Assembly: GCF_046054165.1 (NCBI RefSeq) | Contig: NZ_JBFNXK010000005.1 | Coordinates: forward strand, 1-64,000 | From: Celerinatantimonas sp046054165 | GTDB taxonomy: Bacteria > Pseudomonadota > Gammaproteobacteria > Enterobacterales > Celerinatantimonadaceae | Direction of reading: 5' to 3' | Length of the DNA: 64,000 nt | Shown: positions 1 to 8,925 of the stretch, piece after piece | Layout of the letters: each line of letters begins with the position of its first letter | Numbering within the stretch: the stretch's first letter is position 1 | Translations under genes and position numbers: made by a program | The notes under the pieces: model-generated | What the model saw: only the letters and a program-made list of their open reading frames with translations | The model's database searches: none | What the model was told of the DNA's origin: nothing

Positions 1-1
1 C

Positions 2-115
2 AGCCCAATCATTATTGCTTTTTATCATTTCAGGTATCCTCAACTAAGCCCATCCGTTGAAGCTCTGATCGTGAAGCTAGAATTTAGTTCAAAAAAAGTC
101 CCTCACATCATGTGA
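2..115 (+). CDS. C-terminal end of a LysR-type regulator (partial)
   Basis: Reading frame 2 is open from the window edge to a TGA at 113-115 and gives 37 residues. The motif FRYPQLSPSVEALIVKL resembles the end of the substrate-binding domain of LysR-type regulators, where a YP-x-x-x-LSP-x-V-x-A-L-I pattern is common. The gene would converge on the efflux gene that follows, and its last codons lie inside the terminator hairpin. With so little sequence this is only a likely identification. It could also be chance reading through. Confidence 0.4.
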   Translation, partial: SPIIIAFYHFRYPQLSPSVEALIVKLEFSSKKVPHIM

Positions 116-120
116 GGGAC
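91..120 (-). terminator. Intrinsic terminator of the efflux transporter gene
   Basis: A perfect 10-bp inverted repeat (98-107 with 111-120, loop of 3) is followed on the minus strand by seven T residues. It lies 20 bases past the stop codon of the minus-strand transporter. Confidence 0.85.
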
Positions 121-140
121 TTCTGTATAAAAGACAGGCT

Positions 141-1355
141 TTATGCGGGTTTTTTGATGCTTGACGAACCTTGATCGATTAACCGATAGTTCAGTAATGC
201 TGAGAAATAGCAGATCCAAATCGTGATGGCCATGGCAATGAAAGCGTTATGTCCAATTCCCGTCATCGGTGCACTTATTGCGCCGAATCCAAACATTAAT
301 AGCCCTAATAGAGCAGAGGCTGAGCCGCCTTCTTGAGGTGGAATGGATTGCATTGAAAGCGTGGCACTCATTGTCCCAACGGCGCTGTTGATCATAATCG
401 TCACGAATAAAATGGGTAAGACCCACCATAAAGATGCCCCACTCAATGCACATATCACCAGTAGTGTTGCGCCTATGAGTCCAATACCAAGCGCTGTGAT
501 TAATATATGGGACTCAGAGCTTTTACGGCTTAAATAAGAACTCAGTTGTGCTGAAAGAATTAATCCAATGCCATTGATAGCGAAACAGTAACTGAAAGCT
601 TGGGCCGATAAATGATACATATTTTGTAAGACAAATGAAGCGGCACCAATATAAGCAAACATTCCAGCAATAGAAAATCCTTGAGCTAAACAAGGAGCCA
701 TGAACTTTTTGTGGGTGAGCAATTGCCCCATAACCGGTAGCGCATTCCAAAATCTTCCATGCGCTCGTTGCTCTGGAGGGAGCGTTTCGATAATTTGGAA
801 TTGACTGAGTAGGAATAAAATAATGGTGATAACGGCAAGGATAAAGAATATTCCTCGCCAGGTGGTGATCAGTAATAGTGAGCTTCCTAACACTGGGGCA
901 AGAATAGGTGCAATTCCGTTAACGGCCATGAGCAGTGAAAAAAAACGTGTGAGGGCTGAAGCTGTATAGAGATCTCGAGCAATAGCTCGAGAGAGCACAA
1001 TCCCTCCGGCACCGGCAATACCTTGGATAAATCGGATAATAATTAATTGATCAATCGACTGTACCAACCCACATCCAATCGAAGTAAAAACCATCAGGAG
1101 CAAGGATAATTGGAGAGGTATTTTTCGACCGAGTTTATCACTGGCTGGTCCAATGATAAGTTGTCCAATACCCAGTCCTAATAATGAAGCTGTTAAGCTT
1201 AACTGCGTCATGGATGTGTTCGTTTTTAAATGGATGGCAATATCTGGTAAGGCAGCCAGATAAAGATCGGTACATAGTGGGCCGAGAGCAGCCAGTAAAC
1301 CGAGTGTAATAATATATCCAACTTGGGTTTGTGGTAGATGTATATTAAGTTGCAA
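141..1355 (-). CDS. MFS drug-resistance transporter, Bcr/CflA type
   Basis: A 404-residue inner-membrane protein with about 12 hydrophobic segments, expected to export drugs or metabolites by proton antiport. The N-terminal segment carries the D-x-x-L-x-A-L-P-D-I pattern after the first helix. The loop between helices 2 and 3 carries the MFS signature GPASDKLGRK (about residues 69-78), and an RxxQG motif follows, all typical of the Bcr/CflA subfamily. The start codon is TTG at 1353-1355, with a GGGAG Shine-Dalgarno six bases upstream. No ATG occurs early enough to be used instead. It is a single gene with its own terminator. A LysR-type regulator seems to converge on it from the left. The substrate cannot be told from sequence. 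Confidence 0.88.
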   Translation of the reverse strand: MQLNIHLPQTQVGYIITLGLLAALGPLCTDLYLAALPDIAIHLKTNTSMTQLSLTASLLGLGIGQLIIGPASDKLGRKIPLQLSLLLMVFTSIGCGLVQSIDQLIIIRFIQGIAGAGGIVLSRAIARDLYTASALTRFFSLLMAVNGIAPILAPVLGSSLLLITTWRGIFFILAVITIILFLLSQFQIIETLPPEQRAHGRFWNALPVMGQLLTHKKFMAPCLAQGFSIAGMFAYIGAASFVLQNMYHLSAQAFSYCFAINGIGLILSAQLSSYLSRKSSESHILITALGIGLIGATLLVICALSGASLWWVLPILFVTIMINSAVGTMSATLSMQSIPPQEGGSASALLGLLMFGFGAISAPMTGIGHNAFIAMAITIWICYFSALLNYRLIDQGSSSIKKPA

Positions 1356-1557
1356 TTGTGACTCCCTGATTTTGAAAAGCTCTCGACATCCATTGCTTAA
1401 AGAGCAAAACTATCAATAGATTATATGAATTCATTGAAGTAACTAATGGCTTTACATAACTTTGAATTGAATGTTGTATCTACGGGGTGGATTGGTAGTT
1501 TTCACGATGAAAAGGGCCACTCATGAGCATAGCAAACCTGTTATTGAAGGGGATGAA

Positions 1558-2358
1558 ATGACCCGGAAAGAACCCATAACGATTGGAACGCTATCAATGG
1601 AACAGCAATGGTATGCTGAACGGGAATGGGTGAGGCGCTATAGCGTGTTGCATCCTTGTTTTTCCAGACGCCAAGAACGCTGTGAACGGTTCATGCGTTC
1701 AAGAGCTGAGAGTTATATGGTGGTTCGTCTGGATGGGATCGACATGAGTCGCCGGTTTTTAAAAAACGGATTATTTCATGAACGTTTCGATAAATGCCTT
1801 CATCGGGCGGTATTGCAGGCATTGAACGATTATTGTGCTGATTCGTCTGGTTCAATTATGGTGATGTGTTGCTCTGATGAAGTATCCTTGATTGAATCTC
1901 GGCCAAATGCTCTTGGTGCGGATTCAAGTCTATTCAAAATGATCTCGGTTTTGGCCTCTTTGCTGACATATTATTTTAATGCTAATGCACATCGTATGCC
2001 TTGGCGGCGTCTGGGTTATCAAGGGGGATTTGATGCGAGGCCGATTCAGTTACTGAATAAACTTGAAATTAATAATTATATTGGTTACCGACTGGCACTT
2101 TATCAACGGAACACACTGACCAAATTACTTCGGCTTAAAAAAGTACCCGCTTCAGAAATCTATCGGGAGCCATTCTATAATCATATCGATTATTTATTTG
2201 AAAAATCAGTTTCTGTTCAGGATTATCGGGAGCTTAGCCATTACATTCAGCAACCTGCATTTTGCCGTTGGCCGAATAAAAATCAGCCTTGGTTTCATTT
2301 GCAAACCTTGGCTGATTTTGATCGTCAACTAAAACTCAATCAACTGATCTCTGATTAA
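1558..2358 (+). CDS. Thg1-like protein (tRNA-His guanylyltransferase superfamily, divergent)
   Basis: Residues 55-70 (VVRLDGIDMSRRF) match the first metal-binding motif of Thg1/TLP 3'-5' polymerases (RxDGRxFxxFT), with D59 as metal ligand. SDE at 106-108 followed by V-S-L-I matches the second motif (SDEYSF). FDAR at 158-161 matches the conserved FDxR block before the helical region. The HINN motif of canonical Thg1 is replaced by a QRN-like sequence. Members of this family add nucleotides to the 5' end of RNA, either G-1 of tRNA-His or during 5' repair. I chose ATG 1558 because AAGGGG lies five bases upstream. The frame is open from ATG 1471 (295 aa), but that start lacks a Shine-Dalgarno. 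The protein is longer at its N-terminus than archetypal Thg1-like proteins, and function is inferred. The stop overlaps that of the convergent protease gene by four bases. Confidence 0.6.
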   Translation: MTRKEPITIGTLSMEQQWYAEREWVRRYSVLHPCFSRRQERCERFMRSRAESYMVVRLDGIDMSRRFLKNGLFHERFDKCLHRAVLQALNDYCADSSGSIMVMCCSDEVSLIESRPNALGADSSLFKMISVLASLLTYYFNANAHRMPWRRLGYQGGFDARPIQLLNKLEINNYIGYRLALYQRNTLTKLLRLKKVPASEIYREPFYNHIDYLFEKSVSVQDYRELSHYIQQPAFCRWPNKNQPWFHLQTLADFDRQLKLNQLISD

Positions 2359-5135
2359 TACCTAAAGCGCCGAGAAAGTTGTTGAAACCGAGAACGGTCA
2401 TTAATGGGATGACCCACTTCTAAGTGGTGCTCTTTTTGATGGCTCAATCCGGTAGAGTAGAGAACGAGGCGATCTCGATGATGGTTTTTTAGCGCCATTG
2501 TGAATCGCATAAGTTCAGCCCGATCAAGCTTCATTAATGCTTCTACAACGAGTTGTCGTTGATTAAACGAGGTATCTTTGTTGCCGATACTCGTCCAATA
2601 ATATTGAGCACGAACTCGCATATTGGATTCTAATTCTAAGATCTGAGTGGCCAAGCCTTGTTTGGCCTCATTCCATTGTTGTTCACTTAATTCAAAAACC
2701 AGAACTGGAAAATGATCAAGAAATCGGTCAATCGCATCCAGCATCTGAGTGGGGGTTGCATGCGGAGATTGAATGTAAAATATGATCCCGGGATGCCGGT
2801 TAAGCGGTAAGTTCCCGTTGCCTACAATATATCCTAATTGCTGCTGAGTTCTGAGTTCATAGAAAAAAGTAGATGACATGAGATGGTTGCAGAAGGTGTA
2901 CAGAGCAATCTGCTCGGGTTTGTTTTCAGCACTTTGGAAGTAAACTAGTATCGCTGAATCGTTATGTTCCGTTGCCAATTCATAGGTTAGTGTCTGTTGC
3001 CCGCTGATATCAATGAGTTCTCGAGGTGTTTCTTCACCTGACTGGCTCTGAGGAGCCACTTCGCGTTGTAAATAATCGCTCATAGCAAAAGCTTGTTGTG
3101 TGGACCAGTTTCCATAAATAAAACTTTCAATATGAACTTTTTGATAAAGTCCGCTGACGAAATCTGGCATTTGTTGCACCGTGACGGGTTTTAATGCCTG
3201 GATCAATTGTTCCGGGATCGGATTTTTGGGTTGCAGTAGTGAAATTAGTTGCTGATAAAGCCGGTTAATAGGTTTGATATGCGTTTGGTTATGCCAATAT
3301 TCAAGCAGCTGATGTTTGACATGCTCAAAGCGTTGCGGATCAAAATGACCGAAGCTTCGTTCATTTAAAATCATTTTTAATAATTCAAACTGACGGTGGC
3401 TGATCCCTGCAGTATGTAATGTATATCCCCCTTGATGGGTATAAATTTGATAACTCATCCCCGCAATTTCAGCTTGATAAGTGAGTTCACTTAAATGATC
3501 AATCAGGCATTCAATGGCTAATCGAGAATAAGCGATATGCTCGATTGAACTAACGGCATTGAACGTATCAATTCCTAAATAAATGTGTCCTTTGGGAATT
3601 TGAAATTCACTATCTTGTTGAAACCAAAATCGATAGCCCAGTTTATCACAGAGCACGCGTGGTTTATCCGATGTGTCATCACTGAAAATTTGATGCGGCT
3701 CATCACTGATAAATGGATTGACCGGAGGTAACAGCAGTTGTAAATCCCGAGGAGTTTCCCACCGAAGAAGTTGTTCTGGAGTAATAGGTTCGACCCGATA
3801 AGGCGTTTGGTACCATTGTGCTAGACGATTTGTTTCGACTTCTTTATCAAGCAGAGTGATACGTAACCGCTGTGGAACCATTTGATCTAAACAAGCGATC
3901 AATTCAGATTTATCAAAGGATTCCATCAAGTAATCGCCTTGAATAACATCTTCTGGAGTGTAATGGTGCATGTTGATCGCCAAATGGGATGCTAAATCAA
4001 TGCTTCGGATCCGTTCTTGATAATTAAAAGCACGCTGTAAAATACATTGTTTTTCTTGATAGCGCCAAGCTTCTAATCCTTGATTTCGTATCAGTTGTAA
4101 GTAACTGAAACTAGCTTCAATGATATGGTCAATGGCTGAGAGCCCTTCTTCCGTCAGCTGATAGCTTAGTGTAAATTCTCGAAACCCTTTACCGCTAATC
4201 CCCCCGCCTGCGGCCATTGTTTGGATGAATCCCTCTTGGCGAAGATGGGCGATAAGCCCTCCAGAGGTTTCGTTTCCTAACAGATGAGCCAGAAATGTCA
4301 GTGGTTTATTGCGGTAATGGCATTGTTGATCGGCAAAATCAAAGGCTAGGGTGAGTCGACGCACCTCTTTAATAGGACGAGCGTAAATTAAAATAGCTCG
4401 TTCTTTATCTGTTAAGAGTGGGACTTCAGGATCACTGGGTTCCTGATGTGGAATTGTTTTAATAGCCTCAAAAAAAGATAATAAAAACTGTTGCGAAGCA
4501 ATCGGAAGAGGACTGACTAAAACCAGTGTCATTTTATCAGCACTATAGCTTTGTTGATAAAAATGAATCAGATCCTGACGAACGGGTTGATTGGGCCAGT
4601 CTGCCAGAGTTTCTGCTGAACCCACGGAAAATTTGCTAAATGGATGCAGTGGATTGACTGTTTCTTTATGAACTTGATAAAGCCGTCTGACATCATCTTG
4701 AATCTTAAGTTGATACTCAGAATGGACGGCTTGTCGTTCTTTGTTGATCAACTCTGCATCGAAAAGAGGGGCAATAAAGAACTGGCTAAATTGGTCGAGC
4801 GCCGATTCAAACCAATCGGTTTCAATATCAAAAAAATAGTTGGTGAATTCTGTTCCAGTCCAAGCGTTATGATTACCCCCATGATGTGTGATGAATTGCT
4901 GATATTCTCCAGGATGAGGATATTTTTCAGTCCCTAAAAAAAGCATATGCTCTAAAAAATGAGCTAACCCCTGGCGATAGGGTGGATCATCAAAATGTCC
5001 GACATTGACGGCTAATGAGGCTGCTGATTTCGATGAATGTGGGTCGCATACAAGAATTGCCCGTAAACCATTCGATAATTGTTGGAATTGATATTCTCGA
5101 GTATCACTAGGACTGGTTCGCAAAATGCGCTCCAT
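2355..5135 (-). CDS. M16 family zinc metalloprotease (pitrilysin/insulysin-like)
   Basis: A 926-residue protease of the pitrilysin/insulinase family, which degrades peptides inside a closed clam-like chamber built from four similar domains. The inverted zinc motif HFLEH is at residues 59-63 with E62 as catalytic base, and the distal zinc ligand is E140 in the HSEYQ segment. The later halves carry the usual non-catalytic M16 domains, including a YELRTQQQLGY segment near residue 760, which is the conserved substrate-binding R/Y block of insulysins. E. coli protease III has a signal peptide and is periplasmic. Here the N-terminus (MERILRTSPSD) shows no signal sequence, so this version is probably cytosolic. 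It is a single gene converging with the Thg1-like gene. Confidence 0.9.
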   Translation of the reverse strand: MERILRTSPSDTREYQFQQLSNGLRAILVCDPHSSKSAASLAVNVGHFDDPPYRQGLAHFLEHMLFLGTEKYPHPGEYQQFITHHGGNHNAWTGTEFTNYFFDIETDWFESALDQFSQFFIAPLFDAELINKERQAVHSEYQLKIQDDVRRLYQVHKETVNPLHPFSKFSVGSAETLADWPNQPVRQDLIHFYQQSYSADKMTLVLVSPLPIASQQFLLSFFEAIKTIPHQEPSDPEVPLLTDKERAILIYARPIKEVRRLTLAFDFADQQCHYRNKPLTFLAHLLGNETSGGLIAHLRQEGFIQTMAAGGGISGKGFREFTLSYQLTEEGLSAIDHIIEASFSYLQLIRNQGLEAWRYQEKQCILQRAFNYQERIRSIDLASHLAINMHHYTPEDVIQGDYLMESFDKSELIACLDQMVPQRLRITLLDKEVETNRLAQWYQTPYRVEPITPEQLLRWETPRDLQLLLPPVNPFISDEPHQIFSDDTSDKPRVLCDKLGYRFWFQQDSEFQIPKGHIYLGIDTFNAVSSIEHIAYSRLAIECLIDHLSELTYQAEIAGMSYQIYTHQGGYTLHTAGISHRQFELLKMILNERSFGHFDPQRFEHVKHQLLEYWHNQTHIKPINRLYQQLISLLQPKNPIPEQLIQALKPVTVQQMPDFVSGLYQKVHIESFIYGNWSTQQAFAMSDYLQREVAPQSQSGEETPRELIDISGQQTLTYELATEHNDSAILVYFQSAENKPEQIALYTFCNHLMSSTFFYELRTQQQLGYIVGNGNLPLNRHPGIIFYIQSPHATPTQMLDAIDRFLDHFPVLVFELSEQQWNEAKQGLATQILELESNMRVRAQYYWTSIGNKDTSFNQRQLVVEALMKLDRAELMRFTMALKNHHRDRLVLYSTGLSHQKEHHLEVGHPINDRSRFQQLSRRFRY

Positions 5136-5276
5136 TATTAAGAGAGTCTATAATTCATTATCAACAGCTATTGGAGGAGTTGCAAATAACAAAAGACATT
5201 TTTTAGTAACCGGTTCCATGTTGTCAGAACTGATAGTAACATGGCTCCTTCAATTAGCATTATGAGTAGCAATGTA

Positions 5277-5732
5277 ATGGATATATATGTCATGCGTCAT
5301 GGGCAAGCTGAAATGCTAGCTGCTTCTGATAATCAGCGTGAACTGACAAAACATGGACGTCAGGAAGTGCGGAAAATGGCTGAAATGTTGGCCGATTCAG
5401 TTCACCAATTTGATTATGTTTTGGTCAGTCCTTATGTTCGGGCGCAGCAGACTTGGCAGGAAGTCATGTCAGTGATTCAGCGTGCGGGTTCTGTAACGTC
5501 ACTGAATGAACTAACACCATCCGGAGATGCTTATGATATTGTGACGCTGGTTGAACAATTTGAACCGATGAGCCAAGTTTTGATTATCTCTCACTTACCT
5601 TTGGTCGGATATTTGGTTGAGGCTTTTGCTCCCGATGCAGGGGCTCCGCTTTTTACGACCGCTGCACTCGCTCATCTTCGTTTGAATGATCGCTTTCAGG
5701 GGGAGTTACTCAGTTTAACTCAAGCCCACTAA
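5277..5732 (+). CDS. sixA: Phosphohistidine phosphatase SixA
   Basis: A small phosphoglycerate-mutase-like phosphatase that removes phosphate from histidine in HPt domains or in nitrogen-PTS proteins. The catalytic RHG motif is at residues 7-9, and the pattern ending in SPYVRAQQT (about residue 50) and the later SHLPLVG (second catalytic His) are those of SixA. Homologues begin just before the MRHG motif, so ATG 5277 is preferred, giving 151 residues. The frame is open upstream to ATG 5241, but no start has a strong Shine-Dalgarno. It stands alone and is followed by a weak GC-rich hairpin. Confidence 0.88.
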   Translation: MDIYVMRHGQAEMLAASDNQRELTKHGRQEVRKMAEMLADSVHQFDYVLVSPYVRAQQTWQEVMSVIQRAGSVTSLNELTPSGDAYDIVTLVEQFEPMSQVLIISHLPLVGYLVEAFAPDAGAPLFTTAALAHLRLNDRFQGELLSLTQAH

Positions 5733-5751
5733 TTCTCTGGGTAGTAAAATC

Positions 5752-5770
5752 GGCGGCGTCAAGCCGCTTT
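5752..5770 (+). terminator. Weak hairpin after sixA
   Basis: GCGGC at 5753-5757 pairs with GCCGC at 5763-5767 across a five-base loop, followed by only TTT. It lies 20 bases past the sixA stop, so it may be its terminator. Confidence 0.4.
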
Positions 5771-6006
5771 AGTCATTGTCGCGATATCATTCGCAAAATT
5801 ATCATCACCTGTCATTGATTGATCACATTTCTTAATTATTGTAACCGCCTAACGGAACTTTTTCTGATATTCTTATCTAAGATAATGTATTAATGAAGCA
5901 TTAAGTACTCGAAAAAGGATATCAGCAGTATTTTATTATGTATTACGTTAGATGGAGGTGTGGAATGATTCCTCTATGTAACCATAGATAGTAGGTGAAG
6001 CTCGAT

Positions 6007-6219
6007 ATGAAAATTTTTAAGAAATATTCTCCACAGCATATTGCCCGTTATGTGAAAGCTTTTTTCAAAGGTCGCCTTTATATTGAAGGCCGAGGCGCTT
6101 ATCTTTTTGATTATGGAAAAGTGGTAATGCTGGAACAATATAGGACTTCAAAGCACCGTCAGACTGTTGCTGAAATTAATCGGTGTATTGAGAATTTTAA
6201 TCATCATGATGCCGCGTAA
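6007..6219 (+). CDS. Small conserved hypothetical protein (70 aa)
   Basis: A 70-residue basic protein with the recognisable stretch KYSPQHIARYVKAFFKGRLY followed by a G-x-G-A-Y-x-F-D-Y-G segment. I believe similar small proteins occur in vibrios and relatives, but I cannot name a family or function. No signal peptide or membrane segment is visible. ATG 6007 is chosen because AGGTG lies nine bases upstream. A GTG four codons earlier sits inside that Shine-Dalgarno. It lies alone between sixA and the convergent smrB. Confidence 0.68.
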   Translation: MKIFKKYSPQHIARYVKAFFKGRLYIEGRGAYLFDYGKVVMLEQYRTSKHRQTVAEINRCIENFNHHDAA

Positions 6220-6252
6220 ATTTCCCATCCTTATCTAGTTTGATTGCTCCTG

Positions 6253-6792
6253 TTATCGGGGCAATCGAATGAGAACTAATAAAGCACTGGTACCTCCCCA
6301 TTCTTTGGGAGCCTGATGGAATGCGGCAACGTCTGGATGTTGAGCCAACCATTGCGGTACCCGTTGTTTGAGAATGTTCTGACCGTGTCCGTGCATGATA
6401 GAGGCAATAGTTAAACGATCTTTGAGGCAGGCATGGATCATGGCTCCGATTTCTTGTTTGGCCTGAATTTGTGTGAGTCCATGTAGATCCAGAAAAATTT
6501 CGGGGGCATATTGTCCTCGCCGCAATTTTTTAAGTTCATCGGAATCAGTGTGTTGAGCACACCAACGCATCGGGCCTTCATCTGGGAGCAGTGGACTATA
6601 TTCATCGGAAAAATAATAAGCTTGTTGACTAATTTGTTGCTGAAGTTGTCCAGCTGTGAGTCTTTTTTTCTTGATCCGAGGCGGCTGTAGCCGTATTTTA
6701 TCTTGCTTTAAAGGCCGTACCCCGTGCATCTCTTTCTCAAAAAGATCAAAATCTGAGTCTGTTGATGGATTTTTGGGCATAATACGGTTCAT
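6253..6792 (-). CDS. smrB: Ribosome rescue endonuclease SmrB
   Basis: A 179-residue protein with a C-terminal Smr domain. DLHGLTQ near residues 103-109 and HGHGQNIL near 134-141 are the two signature motifs, and the domain ends in a basic G-G-T-x-A-L-L-V-L-x-R stretch. SmrB cleaves mRNA at collided ribosomes. The N-terminal helix that contacts the ribosome corresponds to the polar region before the domain. The gene is divergent from prmB with about 45 bases between likely starts. This smrB/prmB/aroC neighbourhood is widely conserved in gammaproteobacteria. No strong Shine-Dalgarno distinguishes ATG 6792 from the ATG four codons later. Confidence 0.9.
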   Translation of the reverse strand: MNRIMPKNPSTDSDFDLFEKEMHGVRPLKQDKIRLQPPRIKKKRLTAGQLQQQISQQAYYFSDEYSPLLPDEGPMRWCAQHTDSDELKKLRRGQYAPEIFLDLHGLTQIQAKQEIGAMIHACLKDRLTIASIMHGHGQNILKQRVPQWLAQHPDVAAFHQAPKEWGGTSALLVLIRLPR

Positions 6793-6837
6793 TGACTATA
6801 AATTATGGATCTCATTGTACGCAATCCCGGAGCTAAT

Positions 6838-7755
6838 TTGGAAAAGATTTTTGTAGAAGAGGCAGTCAGCGAACTGCATACAATTCAGGATATGTTGCGT
6901 TGGACTGTCAGTCGCTTTAACTATGCAAACCTTTATTATGGGCACGGGACTGATAATGCATGGGATGAAGCTTTGCAGCTGATTTTCCCCTCGCTTCATT
7001 TACCTCTTGAAATCGGTCAAGATGTGAAAGAAGCCCGTTTGACTCGTTCTGAACGCGAGATGTTAGTCGAGTTGGTTATTAGTCGGATTAAAGATAAAAC
7101 ACCAGTTGCTTATTTAACGAATAAGAGTTGGTTTGCTGGTTTGGAATTTTTTGTAGATGAACGTGTATTAGTTCCTCGTTCTCCAATCGCTGAGCTTATC
7201 GAACAGCAGTTTCAACCTTGGCTTATTGAGGAACCACAGCGGATACTCGATTTATGTACCGGTAGTGGTTGTATCGCAATCGCTTGTAGCTATGCATTTC
7301 CAAATGCTGAAGTCGATGCCGTTGATATTTCTCGGGATGCACTGGATGTGGCTGAAATTAACATTCAGAATCATGGTTTAGAACAACAGGTCTTCCCGAT
7401 TGAATCCGATGGGTTTGGGGCTTTGCAAGGTCAATGCTATGATCTGATTGTAAGCAATCCTCCCTATGTCGACGCAGTTGATATGTCACATTTACCTGAT
7501 GAATATCGGCATGAACCGGAGTTGGGATTGGCATCGGGCAACGATGGTTTGGATTTGACCCGACAGATTTTGGCGCAGGCAGCCGATCATCTAACGGAGC
7601 AAGGGGTTCTGATTGTGGAAGTAGGTAATAGTCAGGTCCACCTAGAGGAACAGTTTCCAAATGTTCCGTTTACTTGGTTAGAATTTGCTAATGGTGGTCA
7701 TGGTGTATTTGCGCTAACCCGCGAACAATTAATCGCTCATGCGAGTGAGTTTTAA
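6838..7755 (+). CDS. prmB: 50S ribosomal protein L3 glutamine methyltransferase PrmB
   Basis: An S-adenosylmethionine-dependent N5-glutamine methyltransferase that modifies ribosomal protein uL3. Motif I (DLCTGSGCIA) is at about residue 138 and the catalytic NPPY at 207-210. The N-terminal helical substrate domain has the family's EKIFVEEAVSELHTIQDML opening. Family proteins begin at exactly this point, and TTG 6838 is preceded by GGAG at five bases, so TTG is taken as the start (305 aa). An in-frame ATG at 6805 would add 11 unlike residues and lacks a Shine-Dalgarno. aroC follows after 24 bases, so the two are probably co-transcribed. Confidence 0.93.
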   Translation: MEKIFVEEAVSELHTIQDMLRWTVSRFNYANLYYGHGTDNAWDEALQLIFPSLHLPLEIGQDVKEARLTRSEREMLVELVISRIKDKTPVAYLTNKSWFAGLEFFVDERVLVPRSPIAELIEQQFQPWLIEEPQRILDLCTGSGCIAIACSYAFPNAEVDAVDISRDALDVAEINIQNHGLEQQVFPIESDGFGALQGQCYDLIVSNPPYVDAVDMSHLPDEYRHEPELGLASGNDGLDLTRQILAQAADHLTEQGVLIVEVGNSQVHLEEQFPNVPFTWLEFANGGHGVFALTREQLIAHASEF

Positions 7756-7779
7756 AATAGGATTACAAGGAATTCATTC

Positions 7780-8868
7780 ATGGCAGGAAATAGCATTGGG
7801 CAACTTTTTCGGGTCACTACTTTTGGAGAGAGTCATGGTATAGCATTGGGTTGTATCGTTGATGGTTGTCCTCCGGGGTTAGAAATTGATGAACAAATGT
7901 TGCAGATTGAACTCGATCGCCGCCGTCCAGGAACTTCCCGTTATACAACGCCACGACGGGAACCGGATGCTGTTAAAATTTTGTCTGGGGTTTTTGAAGG
8001 TAAAACAACCGGAACCTCCATTGGTTTATTGATTGAAAATACCGATCAGCGTTCTAAGGATTATTCTGCAATTAGCCAACTGTTCCGACCTGGCCATGCT
8101 GATTATACCTATCATCAGAAATATGGTATTCGTGATTATCGGGGAGGTGGTCGTTCCTCTGCACGTGAAACTGCGATGCGGGTTGCCGCAGGAGCAATTG
8201 CAAAAGCCTATTTGAAACAGAAGTTTGGGATTGAAATACGCGGTTATTTAAGCCAGTTAGGACCGATTAAAGCCGAATCAATTGATTGGGAACAGATCAA
8301 TCAGAATCCTTTCTTTTTTCCTGATAGTGAAAAGCTTGCTTCTCTTGATGAATATATGCGTGATCTGAAAAAACAAGGCGACTCGATTGGGGCTAAAATA
8401 TCGGTTGTTGCAACTAAGGTTCCTGTTGGACTCGGTGAGCCCGTTTTTGATCGCCTAGATGCGGATATTGCACATGCACTCATGGGGATCAATGCTGTTA
8501 AAGGGGTTGAGATTGGTGATGGCTTTGGTGTTGTGACGCAACATGGTAGTGAACATCGAGATACGTTGACTCCGGAAGGATTTGCCAGCAACCATGCCGG
8601 TGGCATTCTGGGTGGGATCTCTTCAGGGCAAAATATCATTGCACACCTTGCATTGAAGCCAACCTCTAGCATTACGGTACCTGGAAAAACGATTAATCTC
8701 CAGGGGGAAAGTACGGATGTTGTGACCAAAGGACGTCATGATCCATGTGTGGGGATCCGGGCCGTTCCGATTGCAGAAGCGATGCTTGCTATCGTTTTAA
8801 TGGATCACTTTATGCGGCAACGAGCACAGAATGCTGATGTGATAACTGATACGCCACATTTGAGTTGA
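7780..8868 (+). CDS. aroC: Chorismate synthase
   Basis: The last enzyme of the shikimate pathway. It converts 5-enolpyruvylshikimate 3-phosphate to chorismate using reduced FMN. GESHG near residues 16-20, the RPG-x-S-R-Y-T block at about 48-55, and the RGGGRSSARETA signature at about 124-135 are all present. Length (362 aa) is normal for the bacterial monofunctional type. AAGGA lies nine bases before the ATG. It is the second gene of prmB-aroC and ends at a strong bidirectional terminator. Its product feeds pabB, encoded 7 kb downstream, and aromatic amino-acid synthesis. Confidence 0.97.
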   Translation: MAGNSIGQLFRVTTFGESHGIALGCIVDGCPPGLEIDEQMLQIELDRRRPGTSRYTTPRREPDAVKILSGVFEGKTTGTSIGLLIENTDQRSKDYSAISQLFRPGHADYTYHQKYGIRDYRGGGRSSARETAMRVAAGAIAKAYLKQKFGIEIRGYLSQLGPIKAESIDWEQINQNPFFFPDSEKLASLDEYMRDLKKQGDSIGAKISVVATKVPVGLGEPVFDRLDADIAHALMGINAVKGVEIGDGFGVVTQHGSEHRDTLTPEGFASNHAGGILGGISSGQNIIAHLALKPTSSITVPGKTINLQGESTDVVTKGRHDPCVGIRAVPIAEAMLAIVLMDHFMRQRAQNADVITDTPHLS

Positions 8869-8890
8869 TTCGTTATTCAACCTGAAATGT

Positions 8891-8917
8891 AAAAAAACGG
8901 CTTCAAGCCGTTTTTTT
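8891..8917. terminator. Bidirectional intrinsic terminator
   Basis: A7-ACGGCT-tca-AGCCGT-T7 forms a compact hairpin with T tracts on both strands. It serves aroC from the left and the GNAT gene from the right. Confidence 0.92.
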
Positions 8918-8925
8918 GTATCGCT

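Noticed and set aside
8301..8729. 142-codon minus-strand frame antisense to aroC
   Set aside because: It has a Cys/Pro/Ser-rich composition typical of an antisense shadow, and the aroC frame is fully conserved.
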